This document shows, in pieces, positions 1 to 8,207 of a stretch of DNA of 64,000 bases. Origin of the DNA: Ferrovibrio sp. Its GTDB lineage: Bacteria; Pseudomonadota; Alphaproteobacteria; Ferrovibrionales; Ferrovibrionaceae. The stretch's first letter is position 1. Each line of letters opens with the position of its first letter. The stretch lies in assembly GCF_025869515.1 (NCBI RefSeq), contig NZ_JAOZVR010000038.1, positions 1 to 64,000 of the forward strand, read 5' to 3'. The translations under genes and the position numbers were made by a program. A model generated the notes under the pieces. The model ran no database searches and was not told the origin of the DNA. It was given only the letters and a program-made list of their open reading frames with translations.

Positions 1-2192
1 TTGCGCTGGGTCATCTCGTCCATGCTGCCCACGGCGGTATTGATCTGGTCGAGCCCGGTGGCCTGTTCGCGAGAAGCAGCCGCGATCTCGGCCACGATAT
101 CCGACACCTTCTTGATCGCGGTGACGATCTCGGTCAGCGAACCGCCGGTCTGGTTGACCAGCGTCGCGCCGGTTTTCACCTGCGCATTGGATTCCGTGAT
201 CAGCGCCTTGATGTCCTTGCTGGCATTGGCCGAACGCTGTGCGAGCGCGCGCACTTCCTGGGCGACGACGGCAAAGCCCTTGCCGGCTTCACCGGCGCGG
301 GCCGCTTCCACGCTGGCATTCAATGCCAGCAGGTTGGTCTGGAAAGCGATCTCATCGATCAGCCCGACGATGTCGGCGATCTTCTGCGCGCTGCCCTCGA
401 TCTTGGTCACCGCGGTCACCGCATCGGCCACCACGCTGCCGCCCTTCTCGGCGGTATCGCGCGCCGCCACCGCCAGCTGGCTGGCAGCCTGGGCATTGTC
501 GGCATTCTGCTTCACGGTCGCGGTGATCTCGTGCATCGAGGCTGCGGTTTCCTCAATGCTGGCGGCCTGCGATTCCGTGCGACTCGCCAGATCCTGGCTG
601 CCCGAGGAAATCTCGGCCGAGGCCGTACGCACGGTTTCCGCGCTTTCCGCCAGCCGGCCGGCGAAATCGCGCAGGCGCGTCACGGTCTCGCGCGCGGCTT
701 CGGCCAGATCGCCGAAGGCACCCTTGTACTGACCCGAAGCGGTGGTGGTGAGATCGCCATGGCTCAGGCCGCGCAGCACGCGGCCGAGATCGTCGAGCAC
801 ATTCTGCAGCGTATCGGCCAGGCCGTTCATCTGCTGCGACAGGTCGCGGAACACGCCATCCTTGCCGGCCAGATCGATACGGCGTGAAAAATCGCCGCCG
901 CCGACGGCCATGCAGAACTGGGCGATCTCCTGGCTGATCGCCGCTTCGGTCTCGCGCTGTTCGGCGAGCCGGCTGCGCTCGGCATCGGCGCGATTGCGCT
1001 CTTCGGCCTCCAGCCGGGTTTTCTCGTCGGCGTTACGCTGAAAGATGCCCAGTGCCTTGGCCATGTCGCCGATTTCATCGCTGCGGTCGGTAAAGCCGAT
1101 CGTGGCCGCTTCGCCCTCGGCGATCCGCGTCATCGTGCCGGTCATCCCGCCCAGCGGACTGATCACGCGGCGCAGGAAAAATACCGTGCCGGCAAGCAGG
1201 ACCAGCACCGCGAGCACCGCGAGGCCGGATTCGACGGCCATATGCTGGGTCCGCTCGACGATCAGGCGATCCGCCACTTTCAGCGCATCGGCAATCGCCG
1301 CATCGCGCAGATAGCCGGCGGTGTAGAGCTGCGGGTTCTGTTTGGCGCGAAAATCGGCCATGGTGAAAGGATAAGGTTCGCCCTTGTCGCTGGCCGCACG
1401 GATGGCGGCATACATCGGCGGCAGCGTTTCGTAGAAGGCCTTGCGGGTTTCCTCGACCTTCGTCTTCAGTTCAGGCGACGCATCCACTGCGCCCAGCCCC
1501 ATGCCGATGCGTGCCCAGATCGCATCCACCTTGCCGGCCTGCTCGGAGATCATGATGAGGGTGGCCGGCGGGATCGGCTTGCCGGACGCCACGATATTCA
1601 CCGTGGCGGTGCCGCGCGTGCTGGCTTCGGCGCGCATATCGGCTGCCAGACGCGCGATCCCCATCGGGGCGGAAACTTCGTCGTCGGCGCGGCTGATCGC
1701 GGCGCCAATATTGTTCAGCAGCGGCACAATATCGTTCACCAGCGCGGTCATGGCCGGCACATAGCCATTCATCACATCCGCCGCCCGGTCGGCCCGCGGC
1801 CGATTCACGACGGCATCGGCGCGTTTGCGCCAGTCGTCGAGCGTGGCCTTCATGGCCTGGATGCGGCGGATATCGATGGAGGGATGACCAGAGGCCTGCG
1901 CGGCGGCCAGGGCGGCGGCAATGGTGTCGTCCATCGTCTTGCGCGGCTTGGCAAGAAAATCGCCATTCGGATCTGTGGTCTTCTCGTCGCGCAGGGCGGC
2001 GTTGTAGGCGCCGCGCTCGATGCCGAGCAGTTCAACGATGCGCAGCAATTCGCCCTGGGTGGCGGCCAGGCCGCGTGCGATCACCGCATTCTGGCGATCC
2101 TTGTAGGCATCGCTGATAACCCAGCCGGCGAGGCCGAGCACGATCATCCCCATGACGGCCGTGAAAACCAGAAAACTGCCACGAATACGCAT
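1..2192 (-). CDS. Methyl-accepting chemotaxis protein (C-terminus cut by window edge)
   Basis: Transmembrane chemoreceptor that would signal to CheA/CheW. About 730 codons are visible, starting at ATG 2192 ([10 protein letters not shown]). The order is one N-terminal membrane helix, a mostly helical periplasmic region to about residue 300, a second membrane helix followed by a HAMP segment ([20 protein letters not shown]), and a signalling domain with the hairpin-tip sequence [20 protein letters not shown]. The last few dozen residues lie beyond position 1. It is a close paralogue of the next gene. The signalling domains are almost identical, while the periplasmic parts differ, so the two probably sense different ligands through the same pathway. 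The ligand is not predictable here. No che genes are in the window. Confidence 0.93.
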   Translation of the reverse strand, partial: MRIRGSFLVFTAVMGMIVLGLAGWVISDAYKDRQNAVIARGLAATQGELLRIVELLGIERGAYNAALRDEKTTDPNGDFLAKPRKTMDDTIAAALAAAQASGHPSIDIRRIQAMKATLDDWRKRADAVVNRPRADRAADVMNGYVPAMTALVNDIVPLLNNIGAAISRADDEVSAPMGIARLAADMRAEASTRGTATVNIVASGKPIPPATLIMISEQAGKVDAIWARIGMGLGAVDASPELKTKVEETRKAFYETLPPMYAAIRAASDKGEPYPFTMADFRAKQNPQLYTAGYLRDAAIADALKVADRLIVERTQHMAVESGLAVLAVLVLLAGTVFFLRRVISPLGGMTGTMTRIAEGEAATIGFTDRSDEIGDMAKALGIFQRNADEKTRLEAEERNRADAERSRLAEQRETEAAISQEIAQFCMAVGGGDFSRRIDLAGKDGVFRDLSQQMNGLADTLQNVLDDLGRVLRGLSHGDLTTTASGQYKGAFGDLAEAARETVTRLRDFAGRLAESAETVRTASAEISSGSQDLASRTESQAASIEETAASMHEITATVKQNADNAQAASQLAVAARDTAEKGGSVVADAVTAVTKIEGSAQKIADIVGLIDEIAFQTNLLALNASVEAARAGEAGKGFAVVAQEVRALAQRSANASKDIKALITESNAQVKTGATLVNQTGGSLTEIVTAIKKVSDIVAEIAAASREQATGLDQINTAVGSMDEMTQR

Positions 2193-2385
2193 TGTCGCTT
2201 CCCCATCCCGCGAAAGGCGGTTTTCGAGTTCTCTGGGGACATTAGCGGATGACACCTGTTCATCCTATTAAGGATTTCAGTAGGTTATCAGGAAATAACC
2301 CCCTTCCGATTGGCCATGGCAGTCATTAATACACGTATAGATAGAATTATAGAGGATTCCAGTCTAGGCCTATTCCGGGGGCAGA

Positions 2386-4680
2386 TCAGCGTCGCAACCG
2401 GAAAAAGCCGACGAGTTCGGCGAGCTGGCGGCCCTGGCCGGCCAGCGACTGCGCCGAGGCGCTGGTTTCCTCCACCAATGCGCCGTTGCGCTGGGTCATC
2501 TCGTCCATGCTGCCCACAGCCGTATTGATCTGGTCGAGGCCGGTCGCCTGCTCGCGCGAAGCGGCGGCGATCTCGGCCACGATGTCGGCCACCTTCTTCA
2601 CGGCGGTGACGATCTCGGTCAGGCTGCTGCCGGTCTGCTGGACCAGGCTGGCGCCGGTTTTCACCTGCGCGTTTGAGTCGGCGATCAGTGCCTTGATCTC
2701 CTTGCTGGCATTGGCCGAACGCTGTGCCAGCGCCCGCACTTCCTGCGCCACCACCGCAAAGCCCTTGCCGGCCTCGCCGGCGCGGGCGGCTTCGACCGAA
2801 GCATTCAGCGCCAGCAGGTTGGTCTGGAAGGCGATCTCGTCGATCAGGCCGACGATGTCGCTGATCTTGCGGGCGCTCGCCTCGATCTGGGTAACGGCAT
2901 TGACGGCGTCGCTGACCACGCTGCCGCCCTTCTCGGCGGTGTCGCGCGCCGCGACGGCCAGCTGGCTGGCGGCCTGGGCGTTATCGGCATTCTGCTTCAC
3001 CGTGGTGGTGATCTCATGCATGGATGCCGCGGTTTCCTCAATCGAGGCTGCCTGCGATTCCGTGCGCTGCGCCAGATCCTGGCTGCCTGAGGAAATCTCG
3101 GCCGAGGCGGTGCGCACGGTTTCGGCGCTTTCGGCCAGGCGGCCGGCGAAGTCGCGCAGGCGCGTCACCGTTTCGCGGGCAGCATCGGCCAGAGTGGCAA
3201 AGGCACCCTTGTAGCGGCCGGCCGCATCGCGGGTCAGGTCGCCCTGCGCCATCGCCCCCAGCATGTCACCCAGATCCTGCAGGACCCCCTGCATCGTGTC
3301 GGCCAGCGCGTTCATCTGGCCGGACAGTTCGGCGAAAACGCCATCCTTGCCGGCCATGTCGATACGGCGCGAGAAATCGCCCTCGCCCACAGCGGCGCAG
3401 AACTGCGCGATCTCGCGGCTGATTGCCGCTTCCGTCTCCCGCTGCTCGACCATCCGGGCCTTCTCAGCCTCGGCCCGGCTGCGCTCCTCGGCTTCCAGCT
3501 GCGTCTTCTCTTCGGCATTGCGCTGAAAGATGCCCAGCGCCTTGGCCATGTCGCCGATTTCGTCGCTGCGGTCGCGATAACCGATCTCGGCCTGCTGGCC
3601 GTCGGCGATGCGCGTCATCGTCGAGGTCATCGAGCCCAGCGGACTGACCACGCGGCGCAGAAAGAAGATGGCACCGCCGACCAGCAGCAGGGCCGCCACC
3701 AGGGTGACAACGCCCTGGGTGACCAGGCTCCGCGTACGATCGGCAATGACGCTGTCGGCCACCAGCCGGGCCTCGGCCACGGCCGTATCGCGCAGCGTGC
3801 CGGCCACATAGAGCGCAGGATTGTGGCGCGTGCGGAATTCCGGCGCAGTGAAGGGCCACTGGCCACCCTTGTCGCTGCCGGCGCGGATTTCGGCATAAAG
3901 GCCGGGCAGAGTGGAGGTGAAATAGCCCTGATTGGTCTTTGCAACAATATCCTTCAGCGCCGGGGAGGCATCGAACATTTGCATCATCATCGCGATGCGG
4001 CCCCAGAAAGCGTTCATGCGGCCGGAATAGTCGGCGAAGCGTGCCTCGGTTTCCGGCGTGATCGGCTTGCCGGATACGATCACATTCACCATGACGGTGC
4101 CGCGCGCGCCGGCATCGGTGCGCATGTCGGCGGCAAGGCGCGCAATGGTCATCGGCGTGGCAACGTCGCTATCGGCACGCGAGATGGCGGCGTCGATCTT
4201 GTTCAGCACCGGCTGCATGCTGTTGATCAGGCTGACGATGGCCGGCGAATACTCGCGCACCACATCGGCAGGGCGCTCGGCGCGGGGCCGGGAGATCGCA
4301 GGATCGACGCGTTTGCGCCAGTCCTGCATCGTCTTTTGCACGGCTTCGATCTTGGCCATGTCGATGGCGCGATGGTTGGCTTCGCGGGCCGTCGCAAGCA
4401 CGGCACCCAGCGCGTCGTCGCTGTTCCGGCGCGCCCTGGTGATGAAATCGGATTGTGGATCGTAGGTTTTGTCATCGAGCAGAGCGCCATTGTCGCTGCC
4501 ACGCTCGATGGCAACCATCTCCAGGGCTTTCATCAGTCCGCCCTGCACGGCGGCCAGGTTGCGGGCCGCGATCGCACTCTGGCGGTCCTGATAGGCTGTG
4601 ACGGTCATCGTTCCGGCCAGACCGATGACGATGACGGCAATGACGGCAACGAAAAGCAGGAAACTGTTGCGAATACGCAT
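2386..4680 (-). CDS. Methyl-accepting chemotaxis protein, tandem paralogue
   Basis: Complete 764-residue chemoreceptor. I place the start at ATG 4680 (MRIRNSFLLFVAV), which aligns with the start of the neighbouring paralogue; the frame stays open upstream but that part is not conserved. It has a membrane helix at about residues 8-30, a periplasmic region with many helices, a second membrane helix near 310-330, HAMP (FLRRVVSPLGSMTSTMTRIA), a second HAMP-like linker, and the MCP signalling domain containing [20 protein letters not shown]. It ends GFFRLRR without an obvious CheR/CheB tether pentapeptide. A 193-base gap separates it from the downstream copy, so the two may be transcribed separately. 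Confidence 0.94.
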   Translation of the reverse strand: MRIRNSFLLFVAVIAVIVIGLAGTMTVTAYQDRQSAIAARNLAAVQGGLMKALEMVAIERGSDNGALLDDKTYDPQSDFITRARRNSDDALGAVLATAREANHRAIDMAKIEAVQKTMQDWRKRVDPAISRPRAERPADVVREYSPAIVSLINSMQPVLNKIDAAISRADSDVATPMTIARLAADMRTDAGARGTVMVNVIVSGKPITPETEARFADYSGRMNAFWGRIAMMMQMFDASPALKDIVAKTNQGYFTSTLPGLYAEIRAGSDKGGQWPFTAPEFRTRHNPALYVAGTLRDTAVAEARLVADSVIADRTRSLVTQGVVTLVAALLLVGGAIFFLRRVVSPLGSMTSTMTRIADGQQAEIGYRDRSDEIGDMAKALGIFQRNAEEKTQLEAEERSRAEAEKARMVEQRETEAAISREIAQFCAAVGEGDFSRRIDMAGKDGVFAELSGQMNALADTMQGVLQDLGDMLGAMAQGDLTRDAAGRYKGAFATLADAARETVTRLRDFAGRLAESAETVRTASAEISSGSQDLAQRTESQAASIEETAASMHEITTTVKQNADNAQAASQLAVAARDTAEKGGSVVSDAVNAVTQIEASARKISDIVGLIDEIAFQTNLLALNASVEAARAGEAGKGFAVVAQEVRALAQRSANASKEIKALIADSNAQVKTGASLVQQTGSSLTEIVTAVKKVADIVAEIAAASREQATGLDQINTAVGSMDEMTQRNGALVEETSASAQSLAGQGRQLAELVGFFRLRR

Positions 4681-5100
4681 GACCCGACCCCTTGTTACAC
4701 CGGCCGGAATCCATTGCCGGCGCGGCGCGCAAAAAAATGCCTGTGCGGCGAAGCCTGGCCTCGCACGCCTGAGCCGCCCCCGAAGGACGGATGTTTTCTC
4801 GATGCTGGATCGCGACCGCATGACACGCGGCGGCGTGGATTATAAACCGGCGGCGCCTCAACACGGCGCACCGGCGTTTCCTCGAAATCCGGGCGAACTT
4901 TTACTCGCCGGGAATAAAACGACAAGTGCCAAAATGCGGATTTGCGGATTACGTCACACGATATGGCGTTACATTTGCAGCGAATGCATGCGAGCCATGC
5001 GCATGATGCAGTTCATGGCCGCCCGGAGTCCGCCAGGAAGCCTGCGTGAAGGCCGGGGCGCCATCTTGCGACGCGCCTCATGAGATTAAAAAAGATGCCG

Positions 5101-5135
5101 CACAAGAAAACGGGTGCCATCTTGCGATGGCACCC
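5101..5135 (-). terminator. Rho-independent-type terminator, copy 2
   Basis: Identical to copy 1: arms 5127-5135 and 5112-5120, then gttttcttg on the minus strand. A second identical terminator 44 bases downstream would be a back-up stop between ahpD and the chemoreceptor genes, which run the same way. Confidence 0.55.
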
Positions 5136-5144
5136 CCCGTACCG

Positions 5145-5179
5145 CACAAGAAAACGGGTGCCATCTTGCGATGGCACCC
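5145..5179 (-). terminator. Rho-independent-type terminator, copy 1
   Basis: On the minus strand a 9-base-pair G/C-rich stem (arms 5171-5179 and 5156-5164, loop of 6) is followed directly by gttttcttg. It lies about 57 bases beyond the ahpD stop codon in the direction of ahpC-ahpD transcription. Confidence 0.6.
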
Positions 5180-5187
5180 GTGGCGAT

Positions 5188-5222
5188 GCCGTCCGGGCGG
5201 AGGGGCGGGAGGCCCGGACGGC
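5188..5222. terminator. 10-bp hairpin directly after ahpD
   Basis: Perfect inverted repeat gccgtccggg (5188-5197) and cccggacggc (5213-5222) with a 15-base loop, 13 bases past the ahpD stop. There is no T-tract on either side, so it may protect the 3' end of the mRNA or be a weak first terminator. Confidence 0.4.
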
Positions 5223-5235
5223 AAAGAGGCGATGA

Positions 5236-5802
5236 TTATTCGGCCGCGGCTGCCAGGCCGGTGCCGATGGCGGCTTCGCCATCCAGCGTCGCCGCCACCG
5301 CATGCACCACGGCGGCGATGCGCACGGCAGCCTGCACCTGTTCGATGCTCAGCCCGCCCTTGCGCAGCTCATGCTCATGGGCGGTGAGGCACATGCCGCA
5401 GCCATTCACGGCCGAGACCGCGAGCGACCACAATTCGAAATCGACCTTGTCGACGCCGGGCTTGCCGATCACGTTCATGCGCAGCTTCGCCGGCAGCGTC
5501 TTGTACTGATTCTCTGCCGCGCCCTCGCCCATCAGATGAACGAAGCGGTAATAGATATTGTTCATGCCCATGATCGCGGCGGCGGCTTTGGCGGCTTCGA
5601 GCGCCTCGGGCGACAGCTTCGGCGCGAATTCGGCGATGATGGCCTGAATCACGCCCGGCTCGCGGGAGGCCAGCGCGGAGGCGATGAAGGTGCCGGCGCG
5701 CTGCTGTTCGGTCAGGCCCGGCTCGGCGGCAAGCGAACCCAGATTGAGCTTGAGGTCGCGGGCATAGTCAGGCAGGCGGGTCTTCAGGCTTTCGAGGCTC
5801 AT
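5236..5802 (-). CDS. ahpD: Alkyl hydroperoxide reductase AhpD
   Basis: 188-residue carboxymuconolactone-decarboxylase-fold peroxidase/reductase. In the mycobacterial model AhpD reduces AhpC and takes electrons from lipoylated enzymes. The active site is visible as C135-x-x-C138 with H142 in [15 protein letters not shown] and an upstream Glu at about 123 ([15 protein letters not shown]). Length is normal for AhpD. The start ATG 5802 has aaggac about 12 bases before it. It sits 88 bases downstream of ahpC on the same strand and is very likely co-transcribed with it under OxyR. No AhpF is nearby, which fits AhpD as the reductant of this AhpC. Confidence 0.93.
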   Translation of the reverse strand: MSLESLKTRLPDYARDLKLNLGSLAAEPGLTEQQRAGTFIASALASREPGVIQAIIAEFAPKLSPEALEAAKAAAAIMGMNNIYYRFVHLMGEGAAENQYKTLPAKLRMNVIGKPGVDKVDFELWSLAVSAVNGCGMCLTAHEHELRKGGLSIEQVQAAVRIAAVVHAVAATLDGEAAIGTGLAAAAE

Positions 5803-5890
5803 GGCGAGAGTCCTTCTTTATCTTGCAGTCAGACTGGGGAGGCTTTCGCCGTGTCCCTGAACCGGGACACGGCGAACCCTTAGGCGAGAC

Positions 5891-6430
5891 TCAGGCGGCC
5901 TTGAGGACGTCTTCGCCCTTCTGCCAGTTGCAGGGGCAGAGCTCGTCGGTCTGCAGCGCGTCAAGCACGCGCAGCACTTCGGCGGGGTTACGGCCGACGC
6001 TGAGGTCGTTCACCGAGACGAAACGGATGATGCCTTCCGGATCGACGATGAAGGTAGCGCGCAGGCAGACGCCCTCAGCCTTGTCGAGGATGCCGAGCTC
6101 CTGGCTCAGCTCGCGCTTGATGTCGGCGAGCATGGCGAAGGGCAGCTCCTTGAGATCGGCATGGTTGTTGCGCCAGGCCAGATGGACGAACTCGCTATCG
6201 GTCGAGACGCCGTAGACGACGGTGTCGCGATCGTTGAAGTCGCCGTTGAGCTTGCCGAAGGCGGCGATCTCGGTCGGGCAGACGAAGGTGAAGTCCTTCG
6301 GCCAGAAGAACACCACCTTCCACTTGCCCGTGTCGGACTCGCTGGAGATGTCGGTGAAGGCCTTCTTCGGGTCGGTGGATACGACGGCCTTCAGATTGAA
6401 GGCGGGAAACTTGTCGCCGATGGTCAGCAT
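5891..6430 (-). CDS. ahpC: Peroxiredoxin AhpC
   Basis: 179-residue typical 2-Cys peroxiredoxin that reduces H2O2 and organic peroxides. The peroxidatic cysteine is C51 in FTFVCPTEI. The C-terminus carries C165 and C167 (ELCPCNW), the arrangement of AhpC proteins that work with AhpD. The start ATG 6430 follows gaggagcgtttaccc, a good ribosome site. The gene is first in the ahpC-ahpD unit and diverges from oxyR across a 184-base gap containing inverted repeats that fit OxyR operators. Confidence 0.95.
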   Translation of the reverse strand: MLTIGDKFPAFNLKAVVSTDPKKAFTDISSESDTGKWKVVFFWPKDFTFVCPTEIAAFGKLNGDFNDRDTVVYGVSTDSEFVHLAWRNNHADLKELPFAMLADIKRELSQELGILDKAEGVCLRATFIVDPEGIIRFVSVNDLSVGRNPAEVLRVLDALQTDELCPCNWQKGEDVLKAA

Positions 6431-6534
6431 GGGTAAACGCTCCTCTGCTTGGTCTTGGTTACGGGCCCTGCCAAGTCGATTTGGCAGGACCGATCTGGGG
6501 GCGGCGGGCTGGTCGGTGCTGTCCCGCTCGGACT

Positions 6535-6592
6535 GATAATTAGACGCTTTCTAATTATCGTTCAAACTCATAATTCCGATAGAACTAATCGG
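6535..6592. promoter_or_regulatory. Candidate OxyR operator pair between ahpC and oxyR
   Basis: The ahpC-oxyR gap has a perfect 9-base inverted repeat gataattag/ctaattatc (6535-6543, 6551-6559) with a 7-base spacer, and a second repeat ccgat/atcgg (6576-6580, 6588-6592), also with a 7-base spacer. LysR-type proteins, OxyR included, bind such interrupted palindromes in pairs. The AT-rich patch stands out from the G/C-rich surroundings. Binding is inferred from position and symmetry only. Confidence 0.55.
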
Positions 6593-6614
6593 AAGGATCG
6601 ATTACATAACCTTC

Positions 6615-7574
6615 ATGTTGAATTCTCCCTCGTTGCGGCAGTGGCAGTACCTGATCGCATTGGCGGAAAACCGCCATTTTGGCCATGCGGCCGAGGCCTG
6701 TTTCGTCACCCAGTCGACGCTGTCGGCGGGCATCCAGGAGCTGGAAACACAGCTCGATGCCGCTTTGGTCGACCGCACCAAAAGAAAAGTGGTGCTGACC
6801 CCGCTCGGCGAGGAGCTGGCCGGGCGGGCGCGCGAACTGCTGGGCCAGGCGGAGGACATGGTGCTGCTGGCGCGGGCGGCCTCCGTCCCCCTCAGCGGGC
6901 CGTTGCGGCTGGGCGTGATCCCGACGATTTCGCCCTTCCTGCTGCCGCGCGTGCTGCCGAACCTGCGCCGGCGTTTCCCCGACCTGAAGCTGTTCCTGCG
7001 CGAGGATCTGACCGCGCGCCTGATCGAGCAGCTGCAGAATGGCAAGCTCGACCTGCTGCTGATCGCCCTGCCCTATGAAAGCGGCGCGCTGGACAGCATG
7101 ACGCTGTTCGACGACGACTTCCTGCTGGCCTGCCGCAGCGACCATGCGCTGGCCAGGCGCAACAGCGTCCGCCTCGACGACCTGACCGATGCGCCGCTGC
7201 TGCTGCTGGAAGACGGCCATTGCCTGCGCGACCACGCGCTGGCCGCCTGTCGTTTGCCGCCGTCTCCTCGCAGAGACGGCTTTGCCGCCACCTCGCTGCA
7301 CACACTGGTGCAGATGGTCGACAGCGGACTCGGCGTCACCCTGCTGCCGCGACTGGCGCTGGATGCCGGCATTCTGCGCGGCACCGACGTGATCACGCGA
7401 CCGCTCAGCGACGGCCAGAAAGACGGCGGGGCGGCGCGCCATATCGGTCTGGCCTGGCGCCGCGGCACGCAGCGCGCCAAGGAATTCACTCTGTTCGGCG
7501 AGGCGCTGGTGGCCGCCATGCGGCAATCGGAAACGCGCCTGCCGGATGCCAAACCCGTAGCGAAGAAAGCCTGA
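6615..7574 (+). CDS. oxyR: Hydrogen peroxide-sensing regulator OxyR
   Basis: 319-residue LysR-family regulator. The N-terminal winged helix (HFGHAAEACFVTQSTLSAGI) is followed by the substrate-domain core. The OxyR signature EDGHCLRDHALAAC holds C203 and C212 with the same nine-residue step as the redox pair C199/C208 of E. coli OxyR, which separates it from other LysR proteins. It diverges from ahpC-ahpD, the expected target. The chosen start ATG 6615 has only a distant purine run (ggaagga at 6591); the next in-frame alternative, TTG 6618, changes little. The acetyltransferase gene follows after four bases. Confidence 0.95.
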   Translation: MLNSPSLRQWQYLIALAENRHFGHAAEACFVTQSTLSAGIQELETQLDAALVDRTKRKVVLTPLGEELAGRARELLGQAEDMVLLARAASVPLSGPLRLGVIPTISPFLLPRVLPNLRRRFPDLKLFLREDLTARLIEQLQNGKLDLLLIALPYESGALDSMTLFDDDFLLACRSDHALARRNSVRLDDLTDAPLLLLEDGHCLRDHALAACRLPPSPRRDGFAATSLHTLVQMVDSGLGVTLLPRLALDAGILRGTDVITRPLSDGQKDGGAARHIGLAWRRGTQRAKEFTLFGEALVAAMRQSETRLPDAKPVAKKA

Positions 7575-7578
7575 GTCG

Positions 7579-8100
7579 ATGTCGAAGACCCTGATCCGCC
7601 ATGCCACCGTCGAAGATGCAGACACCATCGTGGCCCTGGTGCAGGCGCTGGCGATCTATGAGAACGAGCCGCTGAGCAGCGTGAAGCTGACGGCCGAGGA
7701 TATCCGCCGCGATGGCTTCGGTGCTTCGATCCGTTTCGAGGCACTGATCGCCGAGCTTGACAATGAAGCGGTCGGCTTCGCGCTCTACTTCCACAACTAC
7801 TCGACCTGGGAAGGCCGGGCCGGACTGTTCGTGGAAGATCTGTTCGTACTCGAACGGGCCCGCGGCCATGGCCTGGGCCGCCAGCTGATCACCGCACTGG
7901 CGGCGATTGCCGATGCGCGCGGCTGCCGCCGGCTCGACCTCAACGTGCTGGACTGGAATCCGACGCGCGAATTTTACCACCGGCTCGGCATTCACCATAA
8001 AACCGAATGGCTGCCCTATCGCATGACGCAGCCGGCCCTCGCCCGTTTGGGCGATGCGGCAGACCCGGCCTGGTTTCCCGGACGACCCACGCGACTCTGA
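7579..8100 (+). CDS. GNAT-family N-acetyltransferase
   Basis: 173-residue acetyl-CoA-dependent acetyltransferase. The acetyl-CoA loop is seen as LFVLERARGHGLGRQLITAL (R/Q-x-x-G-x-G/A type), followed by LNVLDWNPTREFYHRLGI, the usual beta5-alpha4 segment. The overall pattern, including FHNYSTWEGRAGLFVEDLFV, resembles the diamine/thialysine acetyltransferase (SAT-like) branch, so a small polyamine-like substrate is plausible but not shown. It begins four bases after oxyR and is probably co-transcribed, which would link it loosely to the peroxide response. Confidence 0.88.
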   Translation: MSKTLIRHATVEDADTIVALVQALAIYENEPLSSVKLTAEDIRRDGFGASIRFEALIAELDNEAVGFALYFHNYSTWEGRAGLFVEDLFVLERARGHGLGRQLITALAAIADARGCRRLDLNVLDWNPTREFYHRLGIHHKTEWLPYRMTQPALARLGDAADPAWFPGRPTRL

Positions 8101-8207
8101 TCCTCAACGCGACCGCACCGCGCGGACAAAAGCCTTTGTTGTTCCACGCGGGAGTGTGACAAACTGGCCGCAGGGCGGTAGTGCCCGGGGAGAAAACCGA
8201 CCCGGCC

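Larger units (their letters stand above)
5098..5179. repeat. Two identical 38-base direct repeats, 6-base spacer
   Basis: Positions 5098-5135 and 5142-5179 are identical over 38 bases (period 44). Each holds a perfect 9-base-pair inverted repeat, gggtgccat/atggcaccc, around the loop cttgcg. The flank reads gttttcttgtg on the minus strand. A diverged third copy of the core is at 5057-5076. The block could be a local duplication of a terminator or a member of a dispersed palindromic repeat family; only a genome-wide search can tell. Confidence 0.85.
4681..5235. other. 555-base gene-free stretch with structured repeats
   Basis: No convincing gene in any frame. The part near 4690-4980 is the upstream region of the chemoreceptor gene. 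The part near 5050-5222 is made of hairpins: two identical 38-base repeats (listed separately), a degenerate third copy around 5051-5077 that keeps the core ccatcttgcga, and a 10-base-pair hairpin just after the ahpD stop codon. Most of this looks like transcription-termination DNA downstream of ahpD. Confidence 0.7.

Noticed and set aside
1242..4845. Long plus-strand open frames opposite the two chemoreceptor genes
   Set aside because: High G/C and third-position bias keep the antisense frame open; the minus-strand chemoreceptor domains are clear.
5098..5179. A short CRISPR array
   Set aside because: Only two repeats with a 6-base spacer, a palindromic core and T-runs; no cas genes. It fits terminators.
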